Shown here piece after piece: positions 43,729 to 53,247 of a DNA stretch of 64,000 nt. The stretch's first letter is position 1; each line of letters begins with the position of its first letter. The position numbers and the translations under genes were made by a program. Source of the DNA: JAQBZY01 sp038117205 (lineage in GTDB: Bacteria > Pseudomonadota > Alphaproteobacteria > Rhodospirillales > Casp-alpha2); the NCBI GenBank assembly GCA_038117205.1, contig JAYOFL010000003.1, forward strand, positions 1 to 64,000. The letters run 5' to 3'. The notes under the pieces are model-generated. The model was given only the letters and a program-made list of their open reading frames with translations. It made no database searches and was not told the DNA's origin.

Positions 43729-44512
43729 AGACCAACCAACCGGCCAGCACCACGATCGCGGCGACGCTCAGCAAGAGGATCGTCGCCAGCGCGTTGATCT
43801 GTGGATTGACGCCGAGCCGTGCGCTCGAAAAGACGACCATGGGGAGCGTGCTCGATCCGGGTCCGGAAACGAAACTGGCGATCACCAGATCGTCCAGCGA
43901 TAGCGTGAAGGCGAGCAGCCAGCCCGCCGCCAGGGACGGCGCGATCATCGGCAACGTCACCGTAAAGAACACCCGCACCGGCCGGGCGCCGAGGTCGAGC
44001 GCCGCTTCCTCGATGCTGCGGTCCAACTGCGCGAGCCGTGCCTGCGCCACCACCGAGACGTAGGCGATACCGAAGGTGGCGTGCGCGATGACGATGGTGA
44101 CGACGCCCCGCCCGTCCGGCCAGCCGATCAACTGCTCCATCGAGACGAACAGCAAAAGCAGCGACAGGCCGGTGATGACTTCCGGCATGACGAGGGGTGC
44201 CGTCGTCATGCCGGCGAACAGCAACCTGCCCCGGAAGCGGCCGAACCGAACCAGCGCCAGCGCCGCCAATGTGCCGAGCGCGACGGCGAGGGTCGCCGAG
44301 ACGAAGGCGATGCCGAGACTGAGGCCGGCGGCGTCGAGCAGCTTTTCGTTCCGCATCAGCTCGCCATACCACTTGGTGGAAAAGCCGGCCCAGACGGTGA
44401 CGAGCTTGGACGAATTGAACGAATAGACGACGAGCGACGCGATCGGACCGTACAGGAACACGTAGCCCGAGATCAGGACGGCGATCAGGATCGGCGTCAG
44501 ACCGCGTTTCAT
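43703..44512 (-). CDS. potI: Putrescine/spermidine ABC transporter permease
   Basis: ATG 44512 overlaps the preceding permease stop (ATGA) and gives 269 residues with about six membrane helices. LISGYVFLYGPIASLVVYSF opens the protein and the coupling loop reads EEAALDLGARPVRVFFTVTL, followed by LSLDDLVIASFVSGPGSSTL, typical of PotC/PotI. It pairs with PotH as the polyamine channel. Last gene of the pot operon, ending in TAG only 6 bases from the converging aldolase gene. Confidence 0.9.
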   Translation of the reverse strand: MKRGLTPILIAVLISGYVFLYGPIASLVVYSFNSSKLVTVWAGFSTKWYGELMRNEKLLDAAGLSLGIAFVSATLAVALGTLAALALVRFGRFRGRLLFAGMTTAPLVMPEVITGLSLLLLFVSMEQLIGWPDGRGVVTIVIAHATFGIAYVSVVAQARLAQLDRSIEEAALDLGARPVRVFFTVTLPMIAPSLAAGWLLAFTLSLDDLVIASFVSGPGSSTLPMVVFSSARLGVNPQINALATILLLSVAAIVVLAGWLVSRRAGKAR

Positions 44513-45420
44513 GCGCCGCCCTCCGCCCGTTTGACGCGGATGTTCTCGAGCCACGCCAACGGCGCCACCAGCAATACCAGCATGGCGACGGCGACGGACG
44601 CCGCCAGCGGCCAGTCGCGGTTGTTGAAGAACTCGATCCACAGCACCTTGCCGAGCATCAGGGTCTCGGGACCGCCGAGCAGGTCGGGGATGACGAACTC
44701 GCCGACCGCCGGAATGAACACCAGCAGTAAGCCGGCAAAGATGCCGGGCAGCGAGAGCGGCAGAGTCACCGTCAGGAAAGCGCGGACCGGTCGGGCGCCG
44801 AGATCGTGCGCCGCTTCCAGCAATGCCGGGTCCTGGCGTTCCAGCGCCGCGAACAGCGGCAGGATCATGAACGGCAGATAGGAATAGACGATGCCGACAT
44901 AGACGGCGAACGGTGTGTGCAAGAGCGCCAGCGGTTGGTCGATCAGGCCGGTGGCCTGAAGAAGCTCGTTAACCGGCCCTTCCGTCTTCAAGAGCCCCAT
45001 CCAGGCATAAACGCGGATCAGGAACGACGTCCAGAGCGGCAGGATCACGGCGATCAGAAGCTGCGGCCGCCAGCGGTCCGGGGTGCGGGCGAGTGCGTAG
45101 GCGATGGGATAGCCGACGAGCAGGCAGAGGATCGCCGACGTGGCGGCGATGCGGAGCGAGCTCAGCAGTGCGTTCAGATAGAGCGGATCGTCGGCGAGGA
45201 AGGCGTAGTTGCCGAGCTTCGCGTTGACGGAGAGGCCGGCGCCCTCCACCCATTCCAATATCGGCGTATAGGGCGGGATGCCAATCCTGGTTTCCGAAAG
45301 GCTGATGGCGACGATGATGGCGAACGGCGCCAGGAAGAACAGCAGCAGCCACGCATATGGCAACGCAACGACGATACGGCGGCCGCCGCGCGCCGCCGGT
45401 GACGGACGCGGCCCGCTCAT
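44509..45420 (-). CDS. potH: Putrescine/spermidine ABC transporter permease
   Basis: ATG 45420 overlaps the ATPase stop (ATGA); earlier in-frame starts lie inside the ATPase gene. The 303-residue protein has an N-terminal helix (PYAWLLLFFLAPFAIIVAIS), a typical PotB/PotH segment VILPLWTSFLIRVYAWMGLL and the coupling loop EAAHDLGARPVRAFLTVTLP. It forms the membrane channel with PotI. Confidence 0.9.
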   Translation of the reverse strand: MSGPRPSPAARGGRRIVVALPYAWLLLFFLAPFAIIVAISLSETRIGIPPYTPILEWVEGAGLSVNAKLGNYAFLADDPLYLNALLSSLRIAATSAILCLLVGYPIAYALARTPDRWRPQLLIAVILPLWTSFLIRVYAWMGLLKTEGPVNELLQATGLIDQPLALLHTPFAVYVGIVYSYLPFMILPLFAALERQDPALLEAAHDLGARPVRAFLTVTLPLSLPGIFAGLLLVFIPAVGEFVIPDLLGGPETLMLGKVLWIEFFNNRDWPLAASVAVAMLVLLVAPLAWLENIRVKRAEGGA

Positions 45421-46544
45421 CCGGGTAACAACACGCCGTTCCGGGCCGGCCACGTCAAAACGACGCGGTCGTCCCAGGTCAGCGGCTGCTCCGTCGAGTG
45501 CAGGCTGTTGGCGGTCGACGCCTGGACGACGGGGCCGGCGTCGGTCTTCACGTGATAGATCGAAAGATCGCCGAGATAACCGATATCCTTGATGAAGCCA
45601 GCGATGCGGTTGCCGCCGTTTTCGGGCAAATCGCGGTCGATGGCGATCTTCTCGGGGCGCACCATCACGCTCGCCTTCTGCCCGACCACCCAATCGCCCT
45701 CGGCGATGACCCGGATGTCGGTGCCGAGCGCGTCGGCACGGAGCGTCGCCTCGCCGTCGGAACGGGCGACCACGGCGCCGTCGAAAATATTGGCGGCGCC
45801 GATGAAGTCGGCGACGAAACGGCTTTCCGGCTGTTCGTAAATGCCGCGCGGCGTGCCGGTCTGGCGGATCACGCCCTTCTCCATGACGCCGATGCGGTCG
45901 GACACCGTCATCGCCTCTTCCTGGTCGTGCGTCACCATGACGAAGGCGATGCCGAGCCGTTCCTGCAGCGTCACCAGTTCCAACTGCGTGCGCTCGCGGA
46001 GCTTGCGGTCGAGCGCCGCCAATGGCTCGTCGAGCAGCAGGATCTTCGGGCGCTTGGCGATGGCGCGGGCGAGCGCGACACGCTGGCGCTGGCCACCCGA
46101 CAACTGGTCGGGTCTCCGCTTCTCAAAGCCCGTGAGTTCGACCTGGCGCAGTGCCTCCGCCACCCGGTCGGCCCGTTCGCCGGCGCCGAGCGATTCCTGA
46201 CGGAGACCGTAGGCGATGTTCTTCTCCACGCTCATGTGCGGAAAGAGGGCGTAGGACTGGAACACCATGTTGACCGGCCGCTCGTAGGGCGGCCGGTCGG
46301 TCATGTCCTCGCCGTCGATGACGATCCGCCCGGCGTCCGGCGTCTCGAAGCCGGCGATCATGCGGAGCAACGTCGTCTTGCCGCAGCCGGAACCGCCGAG
46401 GAGCGAGAAGAACTCGCCGCCCCGGACCTCGAGATCGACGCCCGCGACGGCGGCTTCGTCACCGAAACGCTTGCTCGCGCCGGTGACGGAGAGCACCACC
46501 CGGGCGTTCGAGGTCGCCGGCTTGCCGCCAGCGGGTCCGCTCAT
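45417..46544 (-). CDS. potG: Putrescine/spermidine ABC transporter ATP-binding protein
   Basis: The 375-residue ATPase carries Walker A GGSGCGKTTLL near residue 52, signature LSGGQRQRVALARAI and Walker B ILLLDEPLAALDRKL, then the C-terminal TOBE domain (about 290-370) seen in PotA/PotG. GEDMTDRPPYERPVNMVFQS is typical of polyamine ATPases. Start and stop codons overlap the neighbouring genes by 4 bases each, so the four pot genes are tightly coupled. Confidence 0.93.
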   Translation of the reverse strand: MSGPAGGKPATSNARVVLSVTGASKRFGDEAAVAGVDLEVRGGEFFSLLGGSGCGKTTLLRMIAGFETPDAGRIVIDGEDMTDRPPYERPVNMVFQSYALFPHMSVEKNIAYGLRQESLGAGERADRVAEALRQVELTGFEKRRPDQLSGGQRQRVALARAIAKRPKILLLDEPLAALDRKLRERTQLELVTLQERLGIAFVMVTHDQEEAMTVSDRIGVMEKGVIRQTGTPRGIYEQPESRFVADFIGAANIFDGAVVARSDGEATLRADALGTDIRVIAEGDWVVGQKASVMVRPEKIAIDRDLPENGGNRIAGFIKDIGYLGDLSIYHVKTDAGPVVQASTANSLHSTEQPLTWDDRVVLTWPARNGVLLPG

Positions 46545-47653
46545 TGGCCCGTCTTGATCTTCGTCCAGACGCGGGTGCGCATTCGCTCGTGACCGGCCGA
46601 CTTGGCCGGCATCACGAACAGCCGCTCGCGCACTTCCTTCGGCGGATAGATCGCCGGATCGTCGAGGCGTTCCTTGTCGACGAACTTCTCGGCACCGGCG
46701 ATGGCGTTGGCGTAGCCGACGGCGTTGGTGATCGGACCGATCACGTCCGGCCGCAGCATGAAGTTGATGAAGGCGAGCGCATTCCCCGGGTGCGGCGCGT
46801 CCTTCGGAATGGCCATCACGTCGATGTTGGCCTGCGCCCCTTCCTTCGGCAGCACGATCTTGATGTCGACGCCCTTCTTGGCTTCCTTGGCGCGGTCACG
46901 GGCCTGCACCAGATCGCCGCCGTATCCCTGCGCGACACAAAGATCGCCGTTGGCGAGATCGTTGATGTAGGTCGAGGAGTGGATGTACTTGAGGTGCGGC
47001 CGGATGCCTTCCAGCAGCTTCTGGACCTTGTCCACGTCTTCTTTCTTCTCGCTGGCGATGTCGATGCCGAGATAGGCGGACGCCGCGGCGAACGCTTCGA
47101 CAGGATCGTCCAGGATGGAAATGCCGCAGGGCGCCAGCTTCGCCGCCCATTTCGGATCGAAGATCAGCGCCCAGCTTCCGACCGGCGCGCCCGGCGCCAT
47201 TGCCTTTATCTTGGCCGCGTTGTAGCCGAAACCGGTGCCGGCCGACATGTAGGGAACCGCGAACTTGTTGCTCGGATCGGCCGCGGCGATGGCCTTCAAC
47301 GTGGATTTTTCGATGTTCTTGTAATTCGGCAGCTTCTTCCGATCGAGCGGCATGTAGACGCCGGCCTTCACCTGACGGGCGAGGAACGGCATGGTCGTCG
47401 GGAACACCACGTCATAGCCGGACTTGCCGGCCATCAGCTTGGCTTCGAGGATTTCGTTGGAATCGTAGACGTCGTAATTGACCTTGATGCCGGTTTCCTT
47501 GGTGAAGCGCGCCAGCGTGTCCTCGGCGATGTAGTCGGACCAGTTGAAGACGTTCAGCACCTTTTCTTCCGCGGCGGCGGCCGTCTGCGCGGCGGCCATC
47601 CCGAACCCGACGAGCGCGGCGGCGAGCAATCGAAGGCGAAGACGAGATTTCAT
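46541..47653 (-). CDS. potF: Putrescine-binding periplasmic protein
   Basis: The 370-residue protein has a signal peptide ending near AAAAE (about residue 28) and closely follows PotF: VLNVFNWSDYIAEDTLARFT, YDVYDSNEILEAKLMAGKSG, IHSSTYINDLANGDLCVAQG and a late RVWTKIKTGQ. Trp-Ser-Asp in NWSDYI and the Asp/Ser of DSNE correspond to residues that bind putrescine. It captures a polyamine, most likely putrescine. First gene of the potFGHI unit; the 175-base gap upstream should hold its promoter, though I see no certain -35/-10 pair. Confidence 0.93.
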   Translation of the reverse strand: MKSRLRLRLLAAALVGFGMAAAQTAAAAEEKVLNVFNWSDYIAEDTLARFTKETGIKVNYDVYDSNEILEAKLMAGKSGYDVVFPTTMPFLARQVKAGVYMPLDRKKLPNYKNIEKSTLKAIAAADPSNKFAVPYMSAGTGFGYNAAKIKAMAPGAPVGSWALIFDPKWAAKLAPCGISILDDPVEAFAAASAYLGIDIASEKKEDVDKVQKLLEGIRPHLKYIHSSTYINDLANGDLCVAQGYGGDLVQARDRAKEAKKGVDIKIVLPKEGAQANIDVMAIPKDAPHPGNALAFINFMLRPDVIGPITNAVGYANAIAGAEKFVDKERLDDPAIYPPKEVRERLFVMPAKSAGHERMRTRVWTKIKTGQ

Positions 47654-47828
47654 GAAAGCAATCCCCTATCCCACCGGCGGACCGGAACGGCTGGCCGGTC
47701 GCGCGGCCTCGTTGAAACGTCCCGCGCTGGGCGGGTTTGGGGCAGAATAGGCGATTTGATTTTCCGCCGATAGGGTGATGTTGGGGATTTCCCGCGCCAG
47801 GGTGATACCCTTGCGCCGCCGCCGCTGC

Positions 47829-49958
47829 CTACTTGTCGGAGAAGTACGAAACGCCGTCCCAATCGTCCGGCGGCGGATGCGCGATGTATCTGTTGCATCG
47901 CTCCGCCAGCATGAGCGCGGCGTGATCGGCGGGATTTTCCATCAGCACCTCCTCGACGAGGCCGAGCGCATCCTCGAATTCGCGGGCGAGACAGGCCTTC
48001 AGGGCGACTTCGTAGGCATTGATCGCCTCGATCGTCGCCGGCGGCACGGCAAACGGCGAGCCGGCGTCGCGCATGCCGACGAGCTCGTGGATCGCCACGC
48101 TCTTGGTGGTGCCGGCGGCCTCGACCACGTCGATCTGGCGGAACACGAACCCGGGCGACGCCTGTTTCCGGATTGCGTCGCTGACCAGGAGCTGCGTGCC
48201 GTAGTACTTGTTCAACCCTTCGATCCGGGATGCCAGGTTGACGTTCGGTCCGAGCGCCGTAAACTGCATGCGCTCGGCGGAACCGACGTTGCCGACCAGG
48301 GCATCGCCGACATGCAGACCGAAACGGGTCCGGAGCGGATGCTCCCCCTGGGCCTCGAACGCGCGGTTGAGGTCCTCCGACGCCCGTAAGGCGGCGAGCG
48401 CGGCGCGGCACGCGTTGTCCACGTAGTTCGGATCCGGGCTCGGCGCGTTCCAGAGCGCCATGATCGCGTCGCCGATAAACTTGTCGACGACGCCGTTGTG
48501 GGACTGGATCGTCGATGTCATGACGTCGAAGTACCGTGACGTCTGGCTGAGCACGGCTTCCGGCGTCATGTCCTCGGTCAGCGTCGTGAAGCTCTCGACA
48601 TCGGTGAACAGGACCGCGACGTCCTGGCGCGTCCCACCGATTTCCGCGCCGATGCCGCTTTCGACGAGGCGCCTGACGAGGTCCTTCGGCACGTACTTGA
48701 GGAAGGTCGAGAGCGCGGCGCGCATGCCTTCCATTGCCGTTTCCAGGCTCTTGATCTCGGTGAAGGGCGAGCGGACGGAAACCCGCTCGGAAAGCTCAAG
48801 CTCGCGAATGCGGTCGGCCTGATCCCGAACCGCGCGAACCGGCGCTGCGATCCAATTCGACAGGACGAGAACGACGACAATCGGCACCAGCATGATGAGC
48901 CCCGTGTAGATCATCGAGTTCTTCATGCTCTTCCGGATCGGTCCGCTGAAGTCGCTCAACGCGGCGACGACGACGACTTTCCAGCTTTGCGCGCCCAACC
49001 CCTGCATCGACGTGACGACGGCCAGGTATTCCTCCGGACCGATCCGAAATCGCACCGACGGCCTTCCCCTCTCCGCCGCCAGCCGCATGGCGGTCTTGAC
49101 CCGGGTGTCTTCAAGATCGTCGACCTTGTTAACGACGAGCGCCCCATCGACGGGCCGGAACAATGCGCGCGAATCCGGATAGGCGATAAGCTGGCCGTCG
49201 CTTTGCACGATCGCGATCAGGCCGTGTTCCCCGGGCGCGTTCAATCTCGTGAATTCGGTCAGATGATTGAGCGGGATATCCACGCCGGCGACGGCGCCTT
49301 CGACGTTTCGCATCGGCGCGGATATGGTGATCCCCGGCTTGCGCAGGCTGGAGAAGATGTAGACGTCCGAATACGACGCGCTCAACCATTCTTGCGCCGC
49401 TTTGTACCAGGACCGGGAGCGCGGATCGTAGGTGGACCGAGTTGTACCGGCGTTTTCCTCAGCCTCGATTTCGGCACCCTTCACGTCGAAATACTGCCAC
49501 GTTTGCGGCCTGGCGCCCTCTTGCAGCAAATCCTCCGCCACGCGCGTCGCCTCCACGGCGTCGTCAGGCACCGCGTCCGAGGCCCGCCGGTCCCCTTGGC
49601 TGTCGACATAACTCAACGCCTGGACAAACCCGCCGTCACGAAAGCCGATGAAGGCGCTGTAGATGTCCTTGTCGCGATCCAGCGCCGCCCGCAGAAAGGT
49701 GAAAAGTTCTCCCGGCCAGCGCCAGTCCACCAGCATCGCCGGAAGCAACGCGATCATTTACGCGATTTTTTGGGCTGAGCCGAGGTCCTTGGCGATGCGC
49801 TCGACGGTCGTGTCGGCCGTGCGTTTGATCAAGTCCTCGGCCGTCACACGCATGGCTTCATTGCTGCCGGTCACGTTCAGGACGGAGAGCGTCGTCACCG
49901 CCGTGATCGTCAGCAGCAGGAATGCCGCGAGTATCGTTACCCGAATGGAGACCCGCAT
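47829..49958 (-). pseudogene. Membrane adenylate/guanylate cyclase with Cache sensor, interrupted by in-frame TAA
   Basis: Read as one frame from ATG 49958 the product would have 709 residues: first membrane helix (about 8-28), dCache sensor (about 75-340), second helix near 348-370 (YTGLIMLVPIVVVLVLSNWI), HAMP linker, and class III cyclase domain (about 440-625: AVLFTDVESFTTLTEDMTPE, then VVDKFIGDAIMALWNAP). Codon 67 (49760-49758) is TAA, directly followed by ATG ATC GCG. Either the gene is disrupted or two proteins are made, a 66-residue membrane peptide and a 642-residue cyclase lacking the first helix. The catalytic metal aspartates in FTDVESF and GDAIM are present. Confidence 0.8.
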
Positions 49959-50090
49959 TCGACCGCCTCAGCCCTTTCGGCCCATGCGTCGAATTCTACC
50001 TTAAGCGAGCGTCATCAATTACTAATTTCGCGCAAATTCAAATATTTTGTGCCTAATTTCAACTTTTTGGCGGCGCCGTTAGATTGCCGG

Positions 50091-50999
50091 TCACGGCCGC
50101 CCAACGAGCCGCGACGCAGCCACGGCCATCTTCGGATTGCTGTGCGCGACACCGTCGACGAATTCCATCCGCCAGCCGAACGGCACACCGAGCGCCGCCG
50201 CCCGCGCCTTGCCGGCGGCGAAGAAGTTCCGGCCGCGCTCGAACCGATGCGCGCCCTGCGCCATCGCTTCCGGCGTTTTCGGGAGCGCCCGGTGATTGGG
50301 ATCGTTGTCGGCGGTGCCGAGCAGCACCACCATGCCCCTGGCGAGGCCCGCCGCCACGTACGCCGGCGTCAGGCGGCGGTCCTTCAGTCCCGCCGGATAG
50401 GGCAGATCGGGATCGGGAAACGTGTACCATCCGGCATTGGCGGCGACGGCGATCCGGATCCGCGCATCCGGCAGAAACCAGTTCATCCGGTGCACGAATT
50501 GCGATCCGGCGGAATGGCCGTAGATGTCGTAACGTTCGGCCGCGAAGCCGTTGGCGGCGGTGACGAAATCGAAAACGGTCTCGACGGCGGCGAAGCTCCA
50601 TTCTTCCGGCAGCACCTCGGCGCCGCCCTGGCTCAGGACGTTGCCCTGGTTGAAGTGGATACTTTTCGGAAAGTTTCCCCGGTTGAACTCGGGCGCGACG
50701 ACGATGAAGCGGCCGGCCTCCGCATGCTCGATCCAACTGTCGCGATAGCCATCGGCGTTTCGGCCGAGGCCGTGAACGACGAAGACGATCGGCGCGTCGG
50801 CGCCGAGGCCGGCCGGACGATAATAGTAGACTTTGATGTCCCAATGCCGCTGCTCACCGCCGAACCGCGCCTCGAAGACGCCGGCGCCGTCCGCCAACCT
50901 GGCGTCGGCCGCGGCCGCATTTCGAAACGGAAGAACACTCGCGGCGGCGAGACCGCCGAGACAAACGCAGGACCGAAGAACGCCCCGCCGGGAAAGCAT
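50091..50999 (-). CDS. Tat-exported alpha/beta hydrolase (depolymerase/esterase-like)
   Basis: The 302-residue protein opens with a twin-arginine-type signal (MLSRRGVLRSCVCLGGLAAA), then shows an alpha/beta-hydrolase core: IVFVVHGLGRNADGYRDSW, the oxyanion region and nucleophile Ser in DIYGHSAGSQFVHRMNW, and a late His in FVDGVAHSNPKM. It resembles PHB-depolymerase-like or feruloyl-type esterases. Expected location is the periplasm or outside. It stands alone, 32 bases after the SDR start. Substrate unknown. Confidence 0.78.
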   Translation of the reverse strand: MLSRRGVLRSCVCLGGLAAASVLPFRNAAAADARLADGAGVFEARFGGEQRHWDIKVYYYRPAGLGADAPIVFVVHGLGRNADGYRDSWIEHAEAGRFIVVAPEFNRGNFPKSIHFNQGNVLSQGGAEVLPEEWSFAAVETVFDFVTAANGFAAERYDIYGHSAGSQFVHRMNWFLPDARIRIAVAANAGWYTFPDPDLPYPAGLKDRRLTPAYVAAGLARGMVVLLGTADNDPNHRALPKTPEAMAQGAHRFERGRNFFAAGKARAAALGVPFGWRMEFVDGVAHSNPKMAVAASRLVGRP

Positions 51000-51031
51000 G
51001 ACCTGTCACCCCGCCGCCGACATCGGGCGGC

Positions 51032-51826
51032 TCAGCCGATCTTGATCAACAACCCACCGTCCACCGGCAGCAACACGCCGGTGATGTAGTTCGCCTCGTC
51101 GGAAGCCAGAAACAGCGCCGCGTTGGCGACGTCCCAGGCGGTGCCCATGCGGCTTTCCAGCGGCACCTGCTTGCTGCGCGCTTCACGCACGACGTCGCGG
51201 TCGACGCCCTGCTCGCGGGCGCGCCGCTCGATCGCCATCGGCGTGTCCATGAGACCCGGCAGGATGGCGTTGGCGCGGATGCCGTAAGCGGCGTTTTCCC
51301 ACGCCAGATGCTGCGTGAAGGTGTTGATCGCGCCCTTCGACGTCTTGTAGGTCACGGTCTGGCGCGCCGCCACGGACGACGTGGACGAGATATTGATGAT
51401 GGCGCCCTTCTTGCGCTCGCGCATTACCGGCACCGTGTGCTTGCACATCAGGAACATGGACTTGAGGTTGAGCGTCATCAGCTCGTCCCACACGGCGGCG
51501 TCCATGTCGACGGTCGGCCGGTCGCCCTGGGAACGGCCGACGTTGTTGTGCAGCACGTCGATGCGGCCGAATTTCTCGACGCACTTGGCGACGAGTTCCT
51601 TGCAGGAGTCCTCGCTGGTCACGTCGGCAAGCATCGGATGTGCCTTGCCGCCTTCCCTGGCGATGGCGTCGACGGTATCGGCGGCGCGTTCCTTTTCGCG
51701 GTCGACGACGACGACGGTGGCCCCCTCCTGCGCGAAGCGGAGCGCGGTCGCCTTGCCGTTGCCGAGCGTCTCGCCCGGCTGCTGTCCGCCGCCGACGATG
51801 ACGGCGATCTTGTGCTCTAAGCGCAT
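51032..51826 (-). CDS. SDR-family oxidoreductase with unusual cofactor loop
   Basis: The 264-residue protein is a classical SDR (HNNVG, NISSTSS, YKTSK, GVLLPVDGG), but the glycine motif reads VGGGQQPGETLGNGKATAL, longer than the normal TGxxxGxG. Asp in VVVVDREKERA suggests NAD. It lies 5 bases downstream of the D-amino-acid transaminase gene, in a minus-strand run of four genes. Substrate is unknown. Confidence 0.85.
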   Translation of the reverse strand: MRLEHKIAVIVGGGQQPGETLGNGKATALRFAQEGATVVVVDREKERAADTVDAIAREGGKAHPMLADVTSEDSCKELVAKCVEKFGRIDVLHNNVGRSQGDRPTVDMDAAVWDELMTLNLKSMFLMCKHTVPVMRERKKGAIINISSTSSVAARQTVTYKTSKGAINTFTQHLAWENAAYGIRANAILPGLMDTPMAIERRAREQGVDRDVVREARSKQVPLESRMGTAWDVANAALFLASDEANYITGVLLPVDGGLLIKIG

Positions 51827-51831
51827 CGGCG

Positions 51832-52680
51832 TCAGCCCGCCTTGGCCATTTCGATGTAGAGCTTGCGGAGTGCGGACGCCACCGGGCCCGGTACGCCGTT
51901 GCCGAGGATGTGGCCGTCGATCTTGACGATCGGCATGACGAAGGCGGACGCGCTGGTCGAGAACGCCTCGCGGGCCTCATAGGCCTCCTCGATGGTGAAG
52001 GGCCGCTCCTCGATCTCGATGTTCTCGCGCTTGGCGAGTTCCATCACCGCCTTGCGGGTAATGCCGTGCAGGATTTCCGTGCCGAGATGGCGGGTGATGA
52101 TCTTGCCGTCGTGCGTCACGATGAAGGCGTTGTTGGACGTCCCCTCGGTCACGAAGCCGTCCTCGACGAACCAGGCGTCGCCGACGCCGGCATCCAGCGC
52201 CGCCTGTTTGGCGAGCGAGGCCGGCAACAGGCCGACGGTCTTGATGTCGCGGCGCTGCCAGCGGATTTCCGGCGTCGACTGAACGGCGATGCCCTTATCC
52301 GCGACCGGGTTCTGCGCCAGGTTCTTCTTTTGCGTGAACATGATCAGGGACGGCTTGGCGTCCTTCGGGAACGCGAAGTCGCGGTCGGCGGCGCCGCGCG
52401 TCACCTGCATGTAGACCAGTCCCTCGGTGATGTCGTTCCGCTTCACCAGTTCCTTCTCGATCGCCTCGATCTCGGCGTTCGCGCACGGCGGTGTCATCTT
52501 CAATTCCTTGAGGGACCGCGCCAGGCGCTTCAGGTGCGCGTCGTTGTCGACGAGCTTGCCGCCGATCACGGCGGACACCTCGTAAACGCCGTCGGCGAAC
52601 AGAAATCCGCGGTCGAAGATGGAAATCTTCGCTTCTTCCTCGGGGACGTACTCCCCGTTGACGTAGACGATCCGGCTCAT
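51832..52680 (-). CDS. Class IV aminotransferase, D-amino-acid transaminase-like
   Basis: The 282-residue protein follows the Dat family: YVNGEYVPEEEAKISIFDRG, FLFADGVYEVSAVIGGKL, and RWQRRDIKTVGLLPASLAKQ, where the Lys of DIK forms the PLP Schiff base. EGTSNNAFIVTHDGKIITRH is also typical. Such enzymes exchange amino groups between D-amino acids and 2-keto acids; branched-chain or R-amine substrates cannot be excluded. It lies upstream of the SDR gene and downstream of the flavodoxin-like gene on the minus strand. Confidence 0.87.
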   Translation of the reverse strand: MSRIVYVNGEYVPEEEAKISIFDRGFLFADGVYEVSAVIGGKLVDNDAHLKRLARSLKELKMTPPCANAEIEAIEKELVKRNDITEGLVYMQVTRGAADRDFAFPKDAKPSLIMFTQKKNLAQNPVADKGIAVQSTPEIRWQRRDIKTVGLLPASLAKQAALDAGVGDAWFVEDGFVTEGTSNNAFIVTHDGKIITRHLGTEILHGITRKAVMELAKRENIEIEERPFTIEEAYEAREAFSTSASAFVMPIVKIDGHILGNGVPGPVASALRKLYIEMAKAG

Positions 52681-52746
52681 GCTTTCCTCCGAGGCTGGGC
52701 CCGCGTATTTGAGCCCCCGACACCGGGGCGATCAAACGCTATTTTA

Positions 52747-53229
52747 TCAAAAAACGCCCGATTCCAGCCCCGCCGCCACCAGCATGCCGAGTTCGCGGCA
52801 CTCGTCGGCGAATTCGTCCCGCCAGTCGCCCTTGCAGATCAGCGGCTCGCGGACGGCCCGCCAGCGGAGCCCGTTGCCGGCGATGCTCTCGACGGCGCGC
52901 CGCGTGCCGGTGCCGTCGAGACCGGCGCGGATGTAGAGCGCATAGGGCAGGCCCTGCTTCTTCTCGATGACGGCGTAGTACGTGCGGTCGAAGAAGTCCT
53001 TCAAGGCGCCGGACATGTAGCCGAGATTTTCCGTGGTGCCGAGGATCACCGCGTCGGCGGCCAGCACGTCGTCGGGACCGGCATCCAAGGGCGCCAGCAC
53101 CCGGACGTCGATGCCGTAGATTTCCGGCGCGCGCGCCCCCTCGGCGACGGCGTCACGGAGGCGTAGCGTGTTCGGCGACGGCGCGTGTGCGACGATCAGA
53201 AGCCGCTTCGTCGCCCGTTCCGCCGCCAT
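52747..53229 (-). CDS. Flavodoxin-like FMN-binding oxidoreductase
   Basis: The 160-residue protein has a flavodoxin-type phosphate loop (VAHAPSPNTLRLRDAV) and a second FMN-contact stretch LGTTENLGYMSGALKDFFDR, typical of the NADPH-dependent FMN reductase/flavodoxin family. It probably carries electrons or reduces quinones. It lies 18 bases downstream of coxG and may be co-transcribed with it. Confidence 0.78.
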   Translation of the reverse strand: MAAERATKRLLIVAHAPSPNTLRLRDAVAEGARAPEIYGIDVRVLAPLDAGPDDVLAADAVILGTTENLGYMSGALKDFFDRTYYAVIEKKQGLPYALYIRAGLDGTGTRRAVESIAGNGLRWRAVREPLICKGDWRDEFADECRELGMLVAAGLESGVF

Positions 53230-53247
53230 GCCGGGACCGGCCCGATA

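Noticed and set aside
47740..47800. GATTTTCC-containing stretch resembling the inverted repeat near 27204, as a dispersed intergenic repeat
   Set aside because: Only about ten bases match and the arrangement differs; it is within chance for such short sequences.
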